From the NCBI GenBank assembly GCA_017882055.1, contig JADGQE010000073.1, positions 1-12,118 on the forward strand: DNA of 12,118 nucleotides, in the 5' to 3' direction. This document shows positions 1 through 8,189 of this stretch, piece after piece. The stretch's first letter is position 1, and each line of letters opens with the position of its first letter. Source of the stretch: Thermoflexales bacterium (GTDB lineage: Bacteria; Chloroflexota; Anaerolineae; Fen-1058). The notes under the pieces are model-generated. The model made no database searches, was not told where the DNA came from, and worked only from the letters and a program-made list of their open reading frames with translations. The position numbers were made by a program, and so were the translations under genes.

Positions 1-410
1 GCAATGGATGTTACCAAAGTCCCTTTGACTCGATGCTTAGATTTTGATACGATTACTGCACTTATAGTGATGCTGGCCTTTGAGCCACATCCTACATGCT
101 GCGCGAACTCGATCATGTCCGCTGACGAATGTTTCTCGCGCGAATTCTATCTACGCCGATCGACCTCAGTGGCCGATCCCTACGTTGTTTCACCTCCATC
201 TACGTTGCCTTAGGGCGGAGTTTCCCGGCTCCGCGCGGAACCCAACAACGGGGACCCTACGAGCGTGTGCGCTCGCGATTAACCTCAACCTACAATTTTA
301 AGTTGTTGCCGTTCGATGAAACAGCATGATGTGATCTTCCGATGGCCGGATTGCGTGTGCCTGTGGCGCGCGGTTGGGTTGTCGGCTATCTCTATTCGCG
401 GAGGCGAAAA
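1..410. other. Upstream region with no recognisable gene
   Basis: I see no convincing gene here. The short open frames have no ribosome binding site, no family resemblance and frequent stops. A small hairpin is present (GCGGAG at 215-220 with CTCCGC at 229-234, 8-nt loop), but it has no T-run. No tRNA-like cloverleaf was recognised, so no classical integration site can be assigned next to the integrase that follows. Confidence 0.5.
400..404 (+). promoter_or_regulatory. Ribosome binding site that fixes the integrase start
   Basis: A perfect GGAGG lies 6 nt before ATG 411. It favours this start over the in-frame ATG at 342, which would add 23 unconserved-looking residues. Confidence 0.75.
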
Positions 411-1292
411 ATGTCAGGGTCAATGAAAGGGCAGGTGGAGTGGTTGTTTAGTCGGCATCGCGGGACGGGCGAGTCGCGGCGGGCTTGGAAAGACGCGAAC
501 CAAGGCTTTGGCAAGATGGCCGACGTTACGTTTGCCTGGAACAGTGAGCGCCGCTACAAATGCACGTCGATCGCGTTTGTAGAGTGGGCGCAAGGTCGCT
601 ATGGCATCAGCGAAATCCGCGAGGTGACGACGCCGATGGTGAAGGTGTATATCGAAGAGCGCCAGGCGCGCGGCATGTCGCCGCGAACCCTCGCCACGGA
701 CATCACGGGGCTGCGCCGGCTTGGGTTGTATTTGGTGCTCGAGCAATGGCACGTGCAGAACTTTGTGCCCGATGATCTGTCGGTGCCGCATGGTAGTCGC
801 CCGCGTTATTCATATATGCCGGCGCATGCAAAGAAAATCATCGAGCACGTAGCGAAGTGCGACGAGCGTGCGGCGCAGGTGCTGCGTTGGCAATTGGATT
901 GTGGTCTGCGCATTAGTGAGGCAATCCGGCTGCGCCCCGACCGGGTTGATTTCGACGCCGGCACGATCGAAGTGAAAGGGAAGGGCGGGAAGAAGCGCCT
1001 GATCAAAGTGTCCGATCGAATGTTGCTCGATCGGCTGCCCCGGTCTGGGACCTTTCCGTTGCTGAATGGCAATGCAACCAGTTGGACGCGGCAAATCGAG
1101 AAGCTGGTGGCGGCGGCCTGCGCGGAGTTGGACATCAAGTGCCTGGGTACGCATGGGTTTCGGGCCAGCGCGGCGCAACGCACGTTAGACGATTTACTTG
1201 AGTCGGGAGTGGATGAACGCTCGGCCCGGAAACAGGTCTCGCGGCTGCTGGGCCACAATCGCACGAGTGTGACGCGCAGTTACGCGCCATAG
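411..1292 (+). CDS. Tyrosine recombinase / phage-type integrase
   Basis: Site-specific recombinase of the lambda-integrase (XerC/D-like) family, which cuts and rejoins DNA through a tyrosine nucleophile. Numbering from ATG 411 gives 293 residues. An N-terminal SAM-like DNA-binding region spans about residues 10-120 and the catalytic domain about 140-293. The catalytic set is visible: Arg167 in GLRISEA, the beta-hairpin Lys in KGKGGKKR (about 188-195), His248 and Arg251 in HGFR, His282 in LLGH, and the nucleophile Tyr291 in RSYAP. The start at 411 was chosen because GGAGG at 400-404 lies 6 nt upstream; an in-frame ATG at 342 has no such site. The protein ends only two residues after the tyrosine, which is short but within the family range. 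It lies just upstream of a restriction-methylation gene, as is common in genomic islands. Whether it is a phage, island or Xer-like enzyme cannot be decided. Confidence 0.9.
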   Translation: MSGSMKGQVEWLFSRHRGTGESRRAWKDANQGFGKMADVTFAWNSERRYKCTSIAFVEWAQGRYGISEIREVTTPMVKVYIEERQARGMSPRTLATDITGLRRLGLYLVLEQWHVQNFVPDDLSVPHGSRPRYSYMPAHAKKIIEHVAKCDERAAQVLRWQLDCGLRISEAIRLRPDRVDFDAGTIEVKGKGGKKRLIKVSDRMLLDRLPRSGTFPLLNGNATSWTRQIEKLVAAACAELDIKCLGTHGFRASAAQRTLDDLLESGVDERSARKQVSRLLGHNRTSVTRSYAP

Positions 1293-1326
1293 AATTCCGC
1301 GCAATCGATCGTACTCCGCCTTGACT

Positions 1327-1359
1327 ATCCCCCGCGATGAAAGACGTGTCGCGGGGGAT
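1327..1359 (+). terminator. Strong hairpin after the integrase, possible terminator
   Basis: Perfect 11-bp inverted repeat: ATCCCCCGCGA at 1327-1337 and TCGCGGGGGAT at 1349-1359, with an 11-nt loop, starting 35 nt after the integrase stop. The stem is very GC-rich. The following bases (TGGCTTCATTT) are only moderately T-rich, so it may be an intrinsic terminator of weak U-tract type or simply a structured boundary element. Confidence 0.5.
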
Positions 1360-1625
1360 TGGCTTCATTTGCCCGTTATCTTTGTGTAAGTGAAAGTGCT
1401 ATACTTCGTTCACAACCAAGCCGCCCCGCGCTGTGCAACCAGCCGGGGCAGGGGTTAACGCGGTTGAGTCGCGTCAACGCCGAGAAGTATCCCATGTTTT
1501 GGGTTGTTTGTATAGCCCAAATGCGAGGCGTATCACATTCTCGGGCCGGGCGTGGCTATGTGCCGCGTGCGGCCTGTTGTGTTAAGCGTGCTTATGCCTT
1601 CCAGATCAATTCAGGGGGACTTGCG
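1360..1625. other. Intergenic leader before the restriction-methylation gene
   Basis: This stretch separates the integrase hairpin from the TTG start at 1626. It stays open in the frame of the downstream gene from an ATG at 1359, but the predicted extension (about 89 residues) has no family character. I therefore treat it as non-coding leader. A TATACT (1400-1405) resembles a -10 box but lacks a good -35 partner. Confidence 0.45.
1613..1619 (+). promoter_or_regulatory. Ribosome binding site for the TTG start at 1626
   Basis: AGGGGGA lies 6 nt before an in-frame TTG. The family's conserved N-terminus (TPQAFVDKW...) begins right after it, so this site and codon are preferred over the ATG at 1359. 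Confidence 0.65.
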
Positions 1626-3497
1626 TTGGTTACTCTCACGCCTCAAGCCTTCGTCGATAAATGGCGACACGTCGAACTTAATGAGCGCGCCGCTTGCCAG
1701 GAACACTTCATCGATCTCTGCCGATTGCTCAACCATCCCACGCCGGTCGAAGCCGATCCCACCGGCGCGAATTTCGCTTTTGAATACGGCGCGGCCAAAC
1801 AAGCCGGCGGTCAAGGCTTCGCCGATGTCTTCAAGCGCAGCTGTTTCGGTTGGGAGTATAAAGGCAAGCACGCCAACCTCGACAAAGCCTATGCGCAGTT
1901 GCTGCAATACCGATCCGATCTCCTTAACCCGCCGCTGTTGGTGGTGTGCGACATGGATCGCATTGTCGTTCATACCAACTTCACCAACAGCGTCAAGCAA
2001 ACCCGCATCATCACGCTCGATGATCTGCTGAAGCCCGACGGCCTCAATACGTTACGCGCCATCTTCGAGCAGCCCGATTTCTTCAAGAGCGATCTGACGC
2101 CGGAGCAAGTCACGCGCGAGGCTGCTATGAAATTTGCGGGACTGGCTGATCAGTTGCGCGCCTATGGTGCTGATCCGCAAGCCGCCGCGCATTTTCTCAT
2201 TCGCATTTTATTCTGCCTCTTCGCCGAAGATGTGCGCTTGCTGCCGGATCAAATCTTCTCGCGCATCGTCGAGCACGGCCGCCAGAAACCCGCCACCTTT
2301 GGGCAGGCGGTGAAGCTACTCTTTGGGGCCATGGCCCGGGGTGGCCCCTTCGGCGTGGACGAGATTCCACATTTCGATGGTCATCTCTTCGATGATGATG
2401 TCGTGCTCGAACTCGACAGCGATGGGCTGGACGTTCTTGCCAAAGTCGCCACGCTCGATTGGTCCAACATCGAACCATCGATCTTTGGCACGTTGTTCGT
2501 GCGCAGTCTTGACCCGGCGCTGCGCGCGCAACTCGGCGCCCAGTACACCAGCCGAGAGGACATTACGCTCATCGTCGAACCGGTCCTCATGGCGCCGCTG
2601 CGCCGCAAATGGGCAACGATTAAACAGCAAGCGCTTGACCTGGCCGCGCAGCGTAAAGCGGCTGCCGGCGCAAAGAAAACCAAGCTCGACAAACAGTTAC
2701 GCGATCTCTTGATTGGCTTTGCAACCGAACTGGCCACCATCTCAGTGCTTGATCCCGCTTGCGGCAGCGGCAACTTCCTGTACATTTCGCTGACGTTGCT
2801 GCTCGAACTGTGGAAGGAAGTCAGCAACCTACTGGCCGAGTTAGACTTTCCACGGCTGATGCCTACGCCCGATGTCGCGCCTTCGCCGGCGCAATTGCAT
2901 GGCATCGAGATCAACGAGTACGTTCACGAGCTGGCCCATACCACCATCTGGATCGGCTACATTCAGTGGTTCGTGCAGAATGGCTTCGGCTTCCCGCCCG
3001 AGCCGGTCCTGCGCCCGCTCGATACCATCCAGCAGATGGATGCGATTCTGGCCTTTGATAAGCAGAGTAAACCGATCGAGCCGACTTGGCCCAAGGCCAA
3101 TGTCATCGTCGGCAATCCGCCATTCCTGGGTGGCGGAAAAATTCGTGGTGAATTGGGTGATAAATGTACCGAAGCACTGTTCAAGTTGTATGGTGATCGC
3201 CTTCCCAACTTTAGCGACTTGGTCTGTTACTGGTTCGAGAAGGCGCGAGCGATGATTGAAGCGGGGCAAGTGAAACGCGCGGGCTTGTTGGCAACGCAAG
3301 CAATTCGTGCTGGCGCAAGCCGTAAAGTGCTTGAACGCATCAACCAGAGCGGCAATATGTTCTGGGCGCAATCAGACCGCGAATGGATACTTGATGGCGC
3401 TGCCGTGCGTGTGTCGATGGTGGGTTTTGACGGCGGTACAGAAGAAATGCAGATTTTGGATGATCATACAACTAAAAACGATGCGACAATTTCCTAA
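1626..3497 (+). CDS. MmeI-like Type IIL/IIG restriction-methylation enzyme, front part (truncated by insertion)
   Basis: In intact relatives one polypeptide carries an endonuclease, an adenine-N6 methyltransferase and a specificity domain. Numbered from TTG 1626 (623 residues), the nuclease motif is D67-x9-E77-Y-K79, the same spacing as known for MmeI. A helical connector with a Lys/Ala-rich stretch precedes the methylase. SAM-binding motif I DPACGSGNF is at 376-384 and catalytic motif IV NPPF at 497-500. The family-like sequence ends at about Lys617 (codon 3474-3476); the remaining residues NDATIS before TAA look foreign. The expected C-terminal target-recognition region is absent here but found at 10903-11891. 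The intact family length of about 900-950 residues equals the sum of both pieces. No frameshift or stop was seen within this part, so a nuclease-methylase protein lacking specificity could still be made. The enzyme is probably inactive or altered. Confidence 0.85.
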   Translation: MVTLTPQAFVDKWRHVELNERAACQEHFIDLCRLLNHPTPVEADPTGANFAFEYGAAKQAGGQGFADVFKRSCFGWEYKGKHANLDKAYAQLLQYRSDLLNPPLLVVCDMDRIVVHTNFTNSVKQTRIITLDDLLKPDGLNTLRAIFEQPDFFKSDLTPEQVTREAAMKFAGLADQLRAYGADPQAAAHFLIRILFCLFAEDVRLLPDQIFSRIVEHGRQKPATFGQAVKLLFGAMARGGPFGVDEIPHFDGHLFDDDVVLELDSDGLDVLAKVATLDWSNIEPSIFGTLFVRSLDPALRAQLGAQYTSREDITLIVEPVLMAPLRRKWATIKQQALDLAAQRKAAAGAKKTKLDKQLRDLLIGFATELATISVLDPACGSGNFLYISLTLLLELWKEVSNLLAELDFPRLMPTPDVAPSPAQLHGIEINEYVHELAHTTIWIGYIQWFVQNGFGFPPEPVLRPLDTIQQMDAILAFDKQSKPIEPTWPKANVIVGNPPFLGGGKIRGELGDKCTEALFKLYGDRLPNFSDLVCYWFEKARAMIEAGQVKRAGLLATQAIRAGASRKVLERINQSGNMFWAQSDREWILDGAAVRVSMVGFDGGTEEMQILDDHTTKNDATIS

Positions 3498-3536
3498 CCA
3501 CCGATCAGTGTAGATTAACGAAGTACTGCTGTGAAA

Positions 3537-3722
3537 TCAGATTCGGCCCGTAACAGTGTCTGTCATCACCTGTTCCGTTGACATGGCGCGGCCCGCAGCC
3601 CAGGCCGCCGCAAGCATCGTTTCATCCATTGATTCATGCAAAAGGGCGAGGCTGCGATCGTATTCGATGCGATTGGCGGGCCACAGAGCGGCACCGGCGG
3701 CCTCACGCAGCACAGCCTCGGC
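3537..3722 (-). pseudogene. Remnant of a large ATPase/LuxR-type regulator (region before the HTH)
   Basis: The minus strand encodes a peptide containing AEAVLREAAGAALWPANR and, further on, AAAWAAGRAMSTEQ, ending at a stop at 3537-3539. This pattern (GAAEALREA...P...YER...AAWAAGRAL) is typical, from memory, of the stretch just before the C-terminal helix-turn-helix in big TPR/ATPase LuxR-like regulators. Neither an HTH nor the ATPase part is present, so it is a fragment. It abuts a second fragment in another frame. Confidence 0.5.
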
Positions 3723-3726
3723 CGTT

Positions 3727-3819
3727 TTGCAGACACGGCTCCATCGCCTCCAACTGGCCGGTATAAACGAGCACCCACGCGTGTGCGACACACAACCACG
3801 GGCGCTCCTTCAACCGGAT
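3727..3819 (-). pseudogene. Remnant of a MalT-like LuxR-family regulator (mid region)
   Basis: The minus strand reads LKERPWLCVAHAWVLVYTGQ followed by LEAMEPCLQ. This resembles the start of the helical repeat region of MalT-like regulators (RPxLCLxHAWxLLxTGQLEAVEPxLQ, from memory). The frame soon meets a stop and the next recognisable piece (3537-3722) lies in a different frame. An internal deletion or a fusion of two pseudogenes is therefore likely. Confidence 0.5.
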
Positions 3820-3845
3820 TAGCCCCAGTTTACCCCGGTTGAAGG
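3807..3845. repeat. 11-bp perfect inverted repeat (stem-loop)
   Basis: CCTTCAACCGG at 3807-3817 and CCGGTTGAAGG at 3835-3845 with a 17-nt loop. The left arm is part of the MalT-like remnant and the right arm is its inverted copy. This may mark a rearrangement boundary or act as a terminator for minus-strand readthrough. There is no T-run on the plus strand. Confidence 0.55.
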
Positions 3846-3951
3846 TCAGCGCGAAAGAACTCATTTCCGCAAGTGGCCCTACCATCAGAAACGAACGAGA
3901 AATCAGTGCGAAGAAAAAGTATTCTTCAGAGCTCGTACCTTGTAAATCGGC

Positions 3952-3980
3952 TTGACAAATTACAGGGTCAGCCATATAGT
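3952..3980 (+). promoter_or_regulatory. Sigma70-type promoter for the acyltransferase gene
   Basis: TTGACA at 3952-3957 and TATAGT at 3975-3980 are separated by exactly 17 nt, a near-consensus housekeeping promoter. The expected start of transcription is near 3986-3988, which leaves a leader of about 115 nt before the ATG at 4101. It lies directly after the pseudogene debris. Confidence 0.65.
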
Positions 3981-4100
3981 GAACAACATAGAATTCAAAA
4001 ACAATATCGTGCGTGTGGCGAAGTTCAGATTGCTGATGCGTACCTGGTCCCAATAGTTTTTTGACGGCGTGTATCAACTACGAGAAGGCAACGATCCTCT

Positions 4101-5291
4101 ATGTCAAATGTAGACGTCGCTGCACCTGCACCGATTGAAGCCGGCCAACGCATTGAATCGTTGGAAGCCTATCGCGGCCTTGCCGCTTTAGGGGTAGTTA
4201 TTTTTCATGCCTACCAGCATTCGCGCATTGGCGAAATTTACGTTTATCAGAATACCGCCGTGCATTTACTCTTGCGCAATTTGGATGGTGGTGTATCGAT
4301 ATTCTTCGCGCTGTCTGGGTTTTTGATCTTCTTGCCGTTCGCGCGCGCGGCCATTCAACAGCAGACTCCCCAATCGGCGCGCGGCTTCCTAATCCGGCGA
4401 GCCATTCGAATCGTGCCCCTCTATTATGTGGCGATCCTCATTGTCTGGAGCACGCGGTACACAGGCGGGCTGGAACAATGGCAGGATTTATTCCGGCATC
4501 TCACCTTCACTCAAATCTTCGACAGCGCGCATATTTTCTGGACGATCGGGCCGGCCTGGTCACTGTCAGTAGAAGTCTGGTTCTACATCGGTATTGCGCT
4601 GGCCGCGCCATTGCTCCAATATGCGTGCTCACGATTATCTCGGCCGCGCAGCCGCGCGCTCTTGCTCGGCGGAATAATTGTCGCACTCAGCGGTATTAGC
4701 TTGCTGTATAAAGCCTGGGCCTTTTATGGAGCGCAGATACCCGAAACCGATTATGCTGTCTACTATGGCTTGCTCGCCAAACTGGATGTGTTCGGATTCG
4801 GCATGTTGCTAGCCGTGCTAGCTGTCATGATTGGCCAATCCTCCCGGCTAAAAGGCTGGAGGCCAGTAGGCTTACGTCTACTGGCAGTTGGCCTTGTTGC
4901 GATCACCTTTGTGTTGCGGGATAGCAACTCCGGGATCGACCTGTTCTTTCACTCCCTGGTCGGCATCGCCGCAGTGTTGTTTCTAGCCGCGACGGTACTG
5001 GCAGACCACGCCGGCCGATGGGAGCGAATACTGTCCACCCGCTTGCTGATTTTCTTGGGCGTCATTTCTTACAGCGTCTATATCTGGCACGAACCGCTGT
5101 TGATTGAACTGGGCAAAAGCCCCCTCTTTACTTTTGATTCGCCCGTCTCCTTTCTGACCAGCACGGCGGTGCTGTTGCTGCTCACCGTGGCTGTCGGAGC
5201 GCTCAGTTATTATGCCGTTGAATATCCGACGATGTTTATTCGCCACCTGTTCACGCGCGAAGGGCGGCTGACCTCTCCACACTCCAAGTAA
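4101..5291 (+). CDS. Acyltransferase-3 family membrane O-acyltransferase (OafA/YrhL-like)
   Basis: Integral inner-membrane enzyme of the acyltransferase-3 family, whose members move acetyl or other acyl groups from the cytoplasm onto surface polysaccharides, lipids or antibiotics. The 396 residues match the usual family size. Visible family features are EAYRGLAALGVV with conserved Arg25, His36 (a candidate catalytic residue) in IFHAYQH, SGFLIF at 72-77, the RRAIRIVPLYY loop at 99-109, WSLSVEVWFY at 153-162, and a late YIWHEPLL segment at about 327-334. About ten hydrophobic segments are seen and the C-terminus is short and polar. The start is ATG 4101; AGAAGG at 4083-4088 is a distant ribosome site. 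It stands before the kinase and polysaccharide synthase genes on the same strand, so modification of that polysaccharide is a reasonable but unproven role. The substrate cannot be read from the sequence. Confidence 0.9.
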   Translation: MSNVDVAAPAPIEAGQRIESLEAYRGLAALGVVIFHAYQHSRIGEIYVYQNTAVHLLLRNLDGGVSIFFALSGFLIFLPFARAAIQQQTPQSARGFLIRRAIRIVPLYYVAILIVWSTRYTGGLEQWQDLFRHLTFTQIFDSAHIFWTIGPAWSLSVEVWFYIGIALAAPLLQYACSRLSRPRSRALLLGGIIVALSGISLLYKAWAFYGAQIPETDYAVYYGLLAKLDVFGFGMLLAVLAVMIGQSSRLKGWRPVGLRLLAVGLVAITFVLRDSNSGIDLFFHSLVGIAAVLFLAATVLADHAGRWERILSTRLLIFLGVISYSVYIWHEPLLIELGKSPLFTFDSPVSFLTSTAVLLLLTVAVGALSYYAVEYPTMFIRHLFTREGRLTSPHSK

Positions 5292-5667
5292 AGATGTGCT
5301 GCTTTCGATCATGCGCTGCCGCAAAAACATCAAAATGAACTACAAATACTCAGCAACAAACAACTTCGAGATATTAACGCCTGGCTGAACGCGACCCCAT
5401 CCCTTTCACCCCGCTCGCACGTTTCTAGCAGGAAACAAGGGGGCTCGCTCAGCCGAGCATGTTACGCATCAGCCGCTGTAGGAAAATTCTTGAAATCTTT
5501 TAGAAATCCTCAACACCATTTCAGAGCTGTGCGGTTAAATTGAATGAGTGAAAATCAATCGAGCCAGGCGGCAGTAGTGGTGCTAAGGATTCTGAGTGCC
5601 GCCGGCGATCCTGGGACTCGTTCATAACCAAACTGACTTTGCCGGAGATTAACGTACATTAACCCAT
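5292..5667. other. 376-bp intergenic region before the sensor kinase
   Basis: No gene is supported. Weak structures are GCTCG...CGAGC near 5431-5457 and GCGGCA...TGCCGC around 5569-5603; neither has a T-run. Just before the kinase, ATTAAC occurs twice (5648-5653 and 5658-5663) with a 10-bp period, about one DNA turn, which could be a tandem binding site. I found no convincing -35/-10 pair, so it is unclear whether the kinase has its own promoter or depends on readthrough. Confidence 0.4.
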
Positions 5668-8139
5668 ATGACAAAAGCGCCCTTACCCACCAATGAAGCC
5701 GCCCGCCTGGCGGCGCTGCATCAATACAACATTCTGGATACAACGCCAGAAGAAGCCTTTGACGACTTAGTGCGGTTAGCTTGTTATATCTTTAAGACAC
5801 CTATCGCGTTAATCACTCTGGTCGATTCCGAAAGGCAATGGTTCAAGGCCCGCATCGGACTGGATGTCTCAGAGACATCCCGAGACGTAGCTTTTTGTGC
5901 CCATGCCATCCTGCGTCCGGAAGAAGTGCTGGTCGTGTCAGATGCTCTCGACGATGAACGCTTCGCGGTCAATCCGTTGGTCACTTCCGATCCCAATATC
6001 CGCTTTTATGCCGGCGCACCGCTCATCACGCCGGCTGGTTCCGCGCTGGGCACATTGTGTGTGATTGACAAAGTTCCCCGCACCCTGACGCCCGAGCAAG
6101 TTGAAATGCTGCGCATTCTCAGCCGCCGCGCGATCACTGAACTGGAACTGCGCCGCGATATAGGACGGCTGAATCAAGAGATCGCCGCCCGTGAACAAGC
6201 CGAAGCTGCCTTGTCTCGACAAGTCAAAACGCTGGCGACCATTTACGAAGCCAGTCAGCAAATCTCGGCCAAGCTCGAACTCGAATCGATCTACCAAGTC
6301 GCCCATCAGGCAGTCGGCCAATTAATGCCTGCCGAGGTTTTTGTCGTTTCAGTGTTGGATGAGGCCGCCGGCGAAGTGGAAGATGTGTATTTATATGACC
6401 GGAGCGGGCGTTCGCCTAACCGGCGGCTGTCGCTCATGAAAGGAAAAGGGATCAGCCCGACGGTGATTACAACCGGGGAATCATTGTTGCTGAACGATTG
6501 GGATGAGGCGACTGCCAAAAAGCTGGGGGCAGAAGCCTTTGGCGATGGTATAGACACGCGCTCACATTTGACCGTTCCGCTGAAGATCAATGAAAAAGTG
6601 ATTGGGGCAATTGGGGCGCAAGACTACAGGCCAAACATCTATACCCGTGAACATGAACAAGCACTCAGCACGATCGCTAATCAAATCGCGGTTGCGATCT
6701 CGAATGCGAAATTGGTTCAAACCATCCGGCAGGATGAAGAACGCTTCCGCACCCTGGTCGAGAATATTCCTGAAATCTTCTGGCTGTCAGAACCCAACCA
6801 AGGAAAAATCATCTACGTCAGCCCGGCGTATGAAACGATGTGGGGCCGCAGTCGCGAAAGCCTGTATGAAAACGGACGCTCCTATCTGGATGCCATCCAT
6901 CCTGACGATCAGGCTCGCGTCAAAGCGGCGCTGCTTGAAACCGGCCTGGGTAAAAAGCAGGAATTTCGCATCCTCAAACCGGATAACAGCCTGCACTGGA
7001 TTACGGCTCAATATTTTCCACTCTTAGACCAGAACGGCAAAGCATACCAGATCATCGGCATTGCTAGTGACATCACTGAGCGTAAACTGACCGAGCAAGC
7101 TGCATCACGTCTCGCCGCCATCGTCAATTCGTCTCAGGACGCCATTATCGGAAAAACATTGAGCGGTATTGTCGTTGACTGGAATGTTGGTGCTGAGCAC
7201 CTATATGGTTATACCGCCGCTGAAATGATCAATCGCCCGATCTCTATTCTAGTGCCCCCCGATCGACCAGACGAGGTTCCACAGCTTCTCGCCCGGATCA
7301 GGCAAGGCGAATCGGTTGAGGCCTTTGAAACGGAACGCTTCACGAAAGACGGTCGATTGCTGCCAGTCTCTCTCTCCATCTCATCTATTAGAGATAGTAC
7401 CGGCCAGATTGTCGGTGCATCTACCATCGCACATGATATAACGGAACGCAAATTGCTCGAAAAGTTGCGCGCTGACTTGACGGATATGATCGTCCATGAT
7501 CTCCGCAACCCACTGTCGGGTATTATGCTGGCCATCGACATCCTTGAGACTGAATCATTGCAGCCCAAACATCGCAATCTGTTGGATATTGTGGGGAACA
7601 GCACGAAGCATATGTTGGAGCTGGTCAATACCATTCTGGATGTAGGTCGTTTGGAAAGCAGGCAAATGCCGGTTGATCGCCAGCCGGTAGCCCTTAGCAA
7701 CCTGATTGCGGAGAACCTAAAATCCCAGAACCCTCTTGCCAACTCGAAGCAAATTCGACTGGTCAATCAAGTACCGGCCAGTCTCCCGCCTGTCCTAATC
7801 GATGCGGGGCTAATCGGCCGAGTGTTGCAAAACCTGGTCGGCAACGCCCTGAAATTTACACCTAAGGCCGGGGAGATTCAAATTTCTGCCTGTGTAGATC
7901 TCGACAACCCGGCGATGTTGCGAGTGATGGTCACAGACACCGGACCGGGTATTCCCCCAAAATTGCAGTACATGCTGTTCCAGAAATATATTACTGGTAA
8001 AAATCTCGAGCGGGGCAGCGGGCTTGGATTGGTATTTTTCCGGCTGGCCGTAGAGGCACACGGAGGCCGCATCTGGGTTGAAAGTGTAGTTGACCATGGG
8101 ACAACCTTTACGTTTCTATTACCCTTAGCGCCTAAGTAG
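5668..8139 (+). CDS. GAF-GAF-PAS-PAS hybrid-free sensor histidine kinase
   Basis: Soluble multi-sensor histidine kinase (823 residues, no membrane segment or signal peptide). Order of domains: GAF at about 25-160 (starting with the common NEAARLAALHQYNILDTTPEE lead-in, abbreviated here), a short coiled coil at about 160-200, second GAF at about 200-348, PAS/PAC at about 355-473 (ending DITERK), second PAS/PAC at about 478-596 (again DITERK), then the kinase core. The phospho-acceptor is His610 in MIVHDLRNPLSG. The ATP-binding domain shows the N-box LQNLVGNALKF (Asn726), the G1 box DTGPGIP (Asp757) and the G2 box GSGLGL (783-788), so it should be active. There is no receiver domain of its own; the partner is presumably the receiver fused to the glycosyltransferase 50 bp downstream. 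The ligand is unknown, and no phytochrome-type chromophore cysteine was identified. The start ATG fits the family N-terminus, although no close ribosome site is seen (GGAG at 5644-5647 is 20 nt away). Confidence 0.93.
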   Translation: MTKAPLPTNEAARLAALHQYNILDTTPEEAFDDLVRLACYIFKTPIALITLVDSERQWFKARIGLDVSETSRDVAFCAHAILRPEEVLVVSDALDDERFAVNPLVTSDPNIRFYAGAPLITPAGSALGTLCVIDKVPRTLTPEQVEMLRILSRRAITELELRRDIGRLNQEIAAREQAEAALSRQVKTLATIYEASQQISAKLELESIYQVAHQAVGQLMPAEVFVVSVLDEAAGEVEDVYLYDRSGRSPNRRLSLMKGKGISPTVITTGESLLLNDWDEATAKKLGAEAFGDGIDTRSHLTVPLKINEKVIGAIGAQDYRPNIYTREHEQALSTIANQIAVAISNAKLVQTIRQDEERFRTLVENIPEIFWLSEPNQGKIIYVSPAYETMWGRSRESLYENGRSYLDAIHPDDQARVKAALLETGLGKKQEFRILKPDNSLHWITAQYFPLLDQNGKAYQIIGIASDITERKLTEQAASRLAAIVNSSQDAIIGKTLSGIVVDWNVGAEHLYGYTAAEMINRPISILVPPDRPDEVPQLLARIRQGESVEAFETERFTKDGRLLPVSLSISSIRDSTGQIVGASTIAHDITERKLLEKLRADLTDMIVHDLRNPLSGIMLAIDILETESLQPKHRNLLDIVGNSTKHMLELVNTILDVGRLESRQMPVDRQPVALSNLIAENLKSQNPLANSKQIRLVNQVPASLPPVLIDAGLIGRVLQNLVGNALKFTPKAGEIQISACVDLDNPAMLRVMVTDTGPGIPPKLQYMLFQKYITGKNLERGSGLGLVFFRLAVEAHGGRIWVESVVDHGTTFTFLLPLAPK

Positions 8140-8176
8140 TACATCAAGTCGAAACCGCATTTCCGTTAAAGAAGAT

Positions 8177-8184
8177 AAGGAGAG
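8177..8184 (+). promoter_or_regulatory. Strong ribosome binding site for the receiver-glycosyltransferase gene
   Basis: AAGGAGAG lies 5 nt before ATG 8190, much stronger than the site of the preceding kinase gene. This suggests more receiver-synthase than kinase is made from the shared message. Confidence 0.7.
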
Positions 8185-8189
8185 AGTTT

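Noticed and set aside
4..329. Three overlapping short open frames at the left end
   Set aside because: They overlap each other in different frames, lack ribosome sites and show no recognisable protein pattern.
1359..1625. Longer start (ATG 1359) for the restriction-methylation gene
   Set aside because: The extra 89 residues have no family character and overlap the right arm of the hairpin; TTG 1626 has a good ribosome site just before the conserved N-terminus.
3470..3500. Target-site duplication or terminal inverted repeats of the 7.4-kb insert
   Set aside because: Comparing the sequences around 3470-3500 and 10880-10910 by eye gave only AA-type coincidences and no matching ends.
3703..4077. 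A complete minus-strand gene across the left debris
   Set aside because: Only the internal stretch at 3727-3819 resembles a known family; the upstream part looks non-coding and overlaps the plus-strand promoter.
5431..5460. Terminator after the acyltransferase gene
   Set aside because: The stem is only about 5 bp and no T-run follows; it also lies well past the stop codon.
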